Origin: JBFLVU01 sp037444825
Lineage (GTDB): Bacteria > Acidobacteriota > UBA4820 > DSQY01
Assembly (NCBI GenBank): GCA_037444825.1
Contig: JBBILR010000024.1
Coordinates: forward strand, 1-33,780
DNA length: 33,780 nucleotides
Reading direction: 5' to 3'
Part shown: positions 30,232 through 33,780 of the stretch, piece by piece
Numbering within the stretch: position 1 is the first letter of the stretch
How the letters are laid out: the number at the start of each line of letters is the position of its first letter
Program-made: the position numbers and the translations under genes
The notes under the pieces: generated by a model
Seen by the model: the letters and a program-made list of their open reading frames with translations, nothing else
The model's database searches: none
Told to the model about the DNA's origin: nothing

Positions 30232-30720
30232 ATGGCGAGCGTACCGAGCGGCCTCGAGGCGACGCGGAAGGCCCTGGAGGAGGAACTCAAGAAGCTGGAC
30301 CACGAACTCCGCGTGGAGCTTCCCCGGGAGATCGACCGGGCCCGCCAGCTGGGCGACCTCTCGGAGAACGCCGAGTACCACATGGCCCTCCAGCGCCAGC
30401 AGTACGTGAAGGCGCGGGTCATGCAGCTCCGCGAGCGCCTGGCCGCCTTCTCCCGGATCAACTTGAGCTCCATCCCCACCGACCGCGCCGCCTACGGCAG
30501 CGTCCTCAAGCTCCTGGACCTCGACAAGGACGAGGAGCTCACCGTCCGGCTGGTGACCCACGAGGAGGCCGACGTGAAGAAGGGCCTCTACTCCGTCCAG
30601 AGCCCCATCGGCAAGGCCCTCCTCGGTAAGCGGGTGGGGGACGAGGTGGCCGTGGAGACCCCGGGGGGACGAAGGACCTTCGAGGTCCTGGAGCTCCAGA
30701 CCATCCACGACCAACCGTAG
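30232..30720 (+). CDS. greA: Transcription elongation factor GreA/GreB family
   Basis: A 162-aa factor that enters the secondary channel of RNA polymerase and stimulates cleavage of backtracked RNA. The N-terminal coiled coil carries the acidic tip: RARQLGDLSENAEYHMA, including the Asp and Glu that position the catalytic Mg2+. The C-terminal domain includes SVQSPIGKALLGKRVGDEVAVETP, as in GreA. Length is standard. The start MASVPSG has GGAGG upstream; the open frame extending further 5' covers the divergent promoter region and is not coding. Monocistronic, followed by a cluster of hairpins. Confidence 0.94.
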   Translation: MASVPSGLEATRKALEEELKKLDHELRVELPREIDRARQLGDLSENAEYHMALQRQQYVKARVMQLRERLAAFSRINLSSIPTDRAAYGSVLKLLDLDKDEELTVRLVTHEEADVKKGLYSVQSPIGKALLGKRVGDEVAVETPGGRRTFEVLELQTIHDQP

Positions 30721-30736
30721 CGTCCTTGCGGCCGGT

Positions 30737-30789
30737 GGCGGCCGTCGGCCGCCGCAGGGGCCTTCCGCCCCTTTCCGGGTTGGCACCCG
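30737..30789 (+). terminator. Cluster of three hairpins after greA
   Basis: GGCGGCC-GTC-GGCCGCC (30737-30753, 7 bp), AGGGGC-CTTCC-GCCCCT (30756-30772, 6 bp) and CGGGT-TGGC-ACCCG (30776-30789, 5 bp) follow one another within 53 bp. CCTTCCGCC at 30761-30769 resembles the pyrimidine-rich repeat. A terminator role is inferred from position; there is no U-tract. Confidence 0.5.
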
Positions 30790-30801
30790 AAGGGCCCCAT
30801 T

Positions 30802-30831
30802 CCCCGTGGCGGCCTTGGCTCGCCAAGGCCG
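30802..30831. repeat. Dispersed hairpin repeat, copy C
   Basis: TTCCCCGTGGCGG... then a 9-bp perfect stem: CGGCCTTGG (30810-30818), loop CTCG, CCAAGGCCG (30823-30831). It is closely related to copy B at 28683-28715, and the stem resembles copy A. Confidence 0.6.
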
Positions 30832-30872
30832 GTCCCTTCGGCCGCCCCACGGGCCTGCCCCTCGTCCGCCCC

Positions 30873-30904
30873 TTGACAGGCCCAGGGCCTCGGCGTTTTA
30901 TACT
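30873..30904 (+). promoter_or_regulatory. Sigma-70-type promoter of the acylase gene
   Basis: Perfect TTGACA (30873-30878). Downstream are TTTATA (30897-30902, 18-bp spacing) or the better hexamer TATACT (30899-30904, 20-bp spacing). The leader is about 60-70 nt to the ATG at 30974. Confidence 0.6.
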
Positions 30905-30973
30905 GAAACCATCGGACGTCGGAAGAGGACCTCACGGGGGGGCACCCCGGGGGATTGTGCACAGGAGGTGAAG

Positions 30974-33370
30974 ATGGCGAGGAAAGCGAGGCTGTTCCTT
31001 GTCGCGGCGGCGGTGTTGGCGGCGGCGGGAGGGCTGTGGGGCCAGGCGGCGCCCCTTCCGGGACCCGCCTCCACCACCCGGGACGCCAAGGGCGTCTGGT
31101 TCATCGAGGCCTCCTCCATCAAGGACGCCTTCGACGCCATGGGCTACGCCGTGGCCACCGACCGCATGTGGCAGGTGGAGATCTACTACCGCTCGGCCAC
31201 GGGCCGCCTCTCGGAGATCCTGGGGGAGAGCCAGCTCGAGACCGACATGTTCATGCGCACCATCGGGTACACCAAGCGGGAGTACCGGAAGGGCTTCCAG
31301 AAGCTCAGCCGGGACGCCCAGGACGCCATCGACGGCTACGTGGCGGGGTTCAACCGGCGCGTGGACGAGGTCCGGGCCAACCCCGCCCTCCTGCCCTTCG
31401 AGTACCAGGCCCTTTCCGCCCAGCTTCACACGCAGATCCTTCCGGAGAAGTGGACCCGCTACGACGTCATGGCGTGGCTGGTGCTCCTCCAGCGGGAGTT
31501 CGACCCCGAGGCCCTGAAGATGGGCCAACTCGAAAACGCCGTCATCGCCCAGACCCTCCAGGACATGTACGGCCAGGCCGGCCTCGCCATGTTCGCCGAC
31601 ATGCGCTGGCTCAACGACCCCCAGGCCCTCACCTACATCCCCTCCTCCGGCCACGGCCCCGACGCCCCGCAGGAGAGGGACCGCCCGGCCGAGTTGAACC
31701 GCCTCTCCGAGAACCTTTTGGCCCTTCCCGACCTCTCCCGGCAGGCCGCCGAGCTGAAGGGCCTCCTCGAACGGGTGGAGGAGAACCTCGACCGCATCAA
31801 CGCCCGGGTGAAGATGGGCTCCTACGCCTGGGTGGTCTCCGGATCCAAGACCGCCTCCGGCCACCCCATCCTCTACTCCGGCCCCCAGATGGGCTTCCCC
31901 GCCCCCTCCATCGTCTGCGAGGGCTCCATCAAGACCCCCACGCTGAACTACTCGGGCATGACCGTCCCCGGCATCCCCGGCCTCATCATCGCCAGGACCC
32001 CCCACCACGCCTGGTCCATGCAGGTGGGCCACGCCCACACCACCGACTACTACGTGGAGAGCGTCCTGGCCCCCAAGCTCCACCACGTGGAGACCATCAA
32101 GGTCTTCGGCCAGCCCGACGTCAAATTGAAGGTCTTCCGCACCTCCCACGGGCCCGTGGTGAACCCCATGCCCTACGACCGGACGAACCTCAACGACGCC
32201 ACGGTGGCCTGGAAGAACGCCCACTGGGGCCATGAGTGGGAGGCCCTGGACGGCTTCCTCCAGCTGGCCCGGGCCACCTCCATGGACCAGTTCGGCCAGG
32301 GCATCGAGAAGATCTGCGTGAGCCAGCACTTCTGCTACGCCGACCGCGACGGGAACATCGCCTACTGGATGTCCGGCTGGGACCCGGTCCGCTCCCCCAA
32401 CCAGGACCCCCGCATGCCCTCCCCCGGGGACTACCAGCACGAGTGGACGGGCGCCATGAAGCCCAGGGCCCACGCCCGCAACCCCGCCCAGGGGTACTTC
32501 GGCGGGTGGAACAACAAGGCCAGCGCCTCCTACGACAACGCCCCCCAGAACCTCTCCTACAGCTTCGGGCCCTTCCACGGCGCCCACGTGGTGGACGACT
32601 ACCTGAGGACCCACGACCACCTCACCTTCGAGGAGGTGCGGGACCTGGCCCTCAACATCGCCACCACCGACTCCTTCGCCATCGGGCGCGGCGTCGTCTG
32701 GAGCCAGGTGGGGCCCTTCTTCACCGCCGCCGTGAACGCCTACCCGGCGCCCCACCGCCTGGCGGCCCTGGCCCTCATCAACGGCTGGGACGGCCACTTC
32801 GTCGCCGGTGGGCCCTCCCAGTGGGCCTCCGGCACCCTGAAGGCCGACGCTTGGGTCCTCACCGAGGAGTGGACCAAGGAGTTCATCCAGTTCGTCATGG
32901 CCAACGAGGTGGGCACCACCCTGGGGGCCCCCTCCATGCAGAACCTCAACGTCTGCCTCCACGCCCTCAAGGGCTCCTCCTCCGGGGTGGTGAACCTCTA
33001 CGACTGGTTCAAGGACACGCAGCACGTGGGCCTTCCCGAAGACCCCCAGCAGCTCATCGTCCTGGCCCTGGACAGCGTCCTGAACCGCCTGGGCATGCCG
33101 CCCTGGAACCAGCCGAGGGGTGTCATCACCCACCGCCACGACCTCCTGGGGCCCCTCCACACCACCCCCTTCGCGAACCGCTCCACCTACGCCCACTGCA
33201 TCGAGTACGGGCCGTCGGGCCCCGTCCGCCTGGAGACCATGTTCCCCCTGGGCGAGTCGGGCTTCATCGGCATGGGCCCCCAGGGCCAGCCGCTCTTCGA
33301 CCCGAACTACTTCTCCATGGCCCCCGTCTACGACCCCTTCACGCCGCGAAGCTTCCCCCTGCCGCAGTAG
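30974..33370 (+). CDS. Penicillin acylase family (S45) Ntn hydrolase precursor
   Basis: A 798-aa precursor that should be exported and self-cleaved into alpha and beta chains. Signal peptide residues 1-25 (MARKARLFLV..., ending WGQA). The alpha-chain start, RDAKGVWFIEA and MGYAVATDRMWQVEIYYR, parallels the family's GVPHI and DR.wQm regions. The beta chain should begin at Ser283 in MGSYAWVVSG, the N-terminal nucleophile. GPQMGFPAPSIV and GLIIARTPHHAWSMQVG follow, and WNNKAS (Asn513/514) supplies the oxyanion-hole Asn region. Unusual: Tyr284 replaces the common Asn after the nucleophile. Substrate (beta-lactam side chain, N-acyl-homoserine lactone, acyl-amino acid or other amide) is unknown. 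AGGAGGTG Shine-Dalgarno at an ideal distance. Single gene with strong promoter and terminator. Confidence 0.92.
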   Translation: MARKARLFLVAAAVLAAAGGLWGQAAPLPGPASTTRDAKGVWFIEASSIKDAFDAMGYAVATDRMWQVEIYYRSATGRLSEILGESQLETDMFMRTIGYTKREYRKGFQKLSRDAQDAIDGYVAGFNRRVDEVRANPALLPFEYQALSAQLHTQILPEKWTRYDVMAWLVLLQREFDPEALKMGQLENAVIAQTLQDMYGQAGLAMFADMRWLNDPQALTYIPSSGHGPDAPQERDRPAELNRLSENLLALPDLSRQAAELKGLLERVEENLDRINARVKMGSYAWVVSGSKTASGHPILYSGPQMGFPAPSIVCEGSIKTPTLNYSGMTVPGIPGLIIARTPHHAWSMQVGHAHTTDYYVESVLAPKLHHVETIKVFGQPDVKLKVFRTSHGPVVNPMPYDRTNLNDATVAWKNAHWGHEWEALDGFLQLARATSMDQFGQGIEKICVSQHFCYADRDGNIAYWMSGWDPVRSPNQDPRMPSPGDYQHEWTGAMKPRAHARNPAQGYFGGWNNKASASYDNAPQNLSYSFGPFHGAHVVDDYLRTHDHLTFEEVRDLALNIATTDSFAIGRGVVWSQVGPFFTAAVNAYPAPHRLAALALINGWDGHFVAGGPSQWASGTLKADAWVLTEEWTKEFIQFVMANEVGTTLGAPSMQNLNVCLHALKGSSSGVVNLYDWFKDTQHVGLPEDPQQLIVLALDSVLNRLGMPPWNQPRGVITHRHDLLGPLHTTPFANRSTYAHCIEYGPSGPVRLETMFPLGESGFIGMGPQGQPLFDPNYFSMAPVYDPFTPRSFPLPQ

Positions 33371-33401
33371 GGTCGGCCCCTCGCACCGCGCGGCGCGCCC
33401 G

Positions 33402-33430
33402 GCGCCCCCCGGACCCTCTCCGGGGGGCGC
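33402..33430 (+). terminator. Strong hairpin terminator after the acylase gene
   Basis: GCGCCCCCCGG (33402-33412), 7-nt loop, CCGGGGGGCGC (33420-33430): a perfect 11-bp stem 31 bp after the stop, followed by TTCCTTTCC. Confidence 0.8.
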
Positions 33431-33457
33431 TTCCTTTCCGGCCCCAGCCTTCATCTT

Positions 33458-33468
33458 CCTTCCGCCTT
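33458..33468. repeat. Pyrimidine-rich repeat core, third copy
   Basis: CCTTCCGCCTT preceded by ATCTTCC, as at 28781-28806. It lies between the acylase terminator and the next promoter. Confidence 0.3.
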
Positions 33469-33481
33469 CGATTTCCCCCCG

Positions 33482-33512
33482 TTGAACAACCGACCCCTCC
33501 CCGGGGTATGGG
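33482..33512 (+). promoter_or_regulatory. Possible promoter of the last gene
   Basis: TTGAAC (33482-33487), 19-bp spacer, TATGGG (33507-33512). The -35 lies in the small palindrome GTTGAACAAC. Confidence 0.35.
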
Positions 33513-33528
33513 GCTACAGGAGGCGGAG

Positions 33529-33780
33529 ATGGCCGACTGGCTGCCGCGGGACTGGGAGGTGAAGGACGCGGAGGGGAAAGCCCAGCGGGCCCTGGCGGCC
33601 GTGCGGGCCCGCGAGGCGCGCCGGCGTAGAATCGCGCGGGCCGCGGGCGCCGCCGCGGCCTTCGCCGCCTGCGCGGTGATCCTCACCCCGCTCTTCCTCC
33701 CCGGCCTCCTGAAGCGGGGCCAAAGGGCCCCCGGCGGCCCCCTCCCCCTGCAGGCCTCCCGGGCGGGGGCCCCGCCCGCG
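33529..33780 (+). CDS. Membrane protein of unknown function, 3' end outside window
   Basis: The first 84 codons of an open frame running off the window. ATG at 33529 with AGGAGG 5 nt upstream; an in-frame ATG at 33508 has no such site. The N-terminal 37 or so residues are hydrophilic and strongly charged (MADWLPRDWEVKDAEGK, then VRAREARRRRIARA). One hydrophobic segment follows at about 38-60 (AAGAAAAFAACAVILTPLFL), then a Pro/Gly-rich stretch. This is a cytoplasmic-tail/single-span topology, as in many anti-sigma factors or secreted-domain anchors, but nothing seen here identifies the family. Confidence 0.65.
   Translation, partial: MADWLPRDWEVKDAEGKAQRALAAVRAREARRRRIARAAGAAAAFAACAVILTPLFLPGLLKRGQRAPGGPLPLQASRAGAPPA

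Noticed and set aside
30781..30797. TGGCAC after greA as a -24 element for the acylase gene
   Set aside because: No TTGC at the -12 position; the hexamer is part of a CGGGT/ACCCG hairpin, and a TTGACA promoter lies further downstream.
30932..33454. 840-aa open frame antisense to the acylase gene
   Set aside because: Composition is dominated by Gly/Val/His/Glu, typical of high-GC shadow frames. The plus strand has signal peptide, motifs, promoter and terminator.

Overview
This is a high-GC window (about 70% G+C by eye, G/C-rich third codon positions) from a diderm bacterium. It carries ADP-heptose (LPS core) genes, lipobox proteins, exported hydrolases, a DUF4388 (PATAN) protein, a sigma-54-type promoter, an NtrC-like AAA+ regulator and a selenocysteine tRNA. 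Together these suggest an Acidobacteriota-like or myxobacteria/deltaproteobacteria-like genome. The phylum is inferred from gene content and style only. No phage, transposon, CRISPR array or low-GC island is visible, so this looks like compact chromosomal housekeeping sequence.

Layout. 1-175: a tRNA-Sec (selC) on the minus strand, next to an inverted 14-bp copy of its own T-arm/acceptor sequence. 204-2444: an exported N-terminal-nucleophile hydrolase (-) divergent from trxB (+). 2463-4057: a plus-strand unit of a zinc-ribbon protein, a small unknown protein and an RsuA/RluE-type pseudouridine synthase. 3957-7471: a minus-strand ADP-heptose operon (gmhB, hldA-type kinase, hldC-type nucleotidyltransferase, then an exported unknown protein whose 3' end overlaps the pseudouridine synthase gene tail-to-tail). 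7654-9072: a POT-family peptide transporter. 9249-13607: a complete pstSCAB-phoU phosphate operon. 13611-17279: minus-strand methionine gamma-lyase-like enzyme, ABC-2-type permease and pcm. 17372-18496: DUF4388 protein. 18563-20227: a large lipoprotein (-).

20341-28691 is a long plus-strand run: membrane-anchored unknown protein, folD, coaE, a degenerate NtrC-like regulator, a polysaccharide deacetylase, a UbiD-family decarboxylase, purB and a squalene-synthase-type enzyme. Many junctions are ATGA/GTGA overlaps. 28812-30026: an exported IPT/TIG-domain protein (-) with a near-perfect -24/-12 promoter, divergent from greA (30232-30720). 30974-33370: a penicillin-acylase-family precursor. 33529-end: the start of a membrane protein.

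The most notable items are four. (1) The AAA+ regulator at 22593-23930 has a pseudo-receiver (Glu at the phospho-acceptor position), Arg for the Walker A Lys, and a shortened GAFTGA loop. (2) A sigma-54 promoter with an upstream palindrome lies in the greA/IPT-TIG divergent region. (3) The selC gene has its inverted fragment close by. (4) A roughly 33-bp hairpin repeat recurs in three intergenic sites between 26.2 and 30.8 kb. I did not find a clearly new multi-gene defence or metabolic system.
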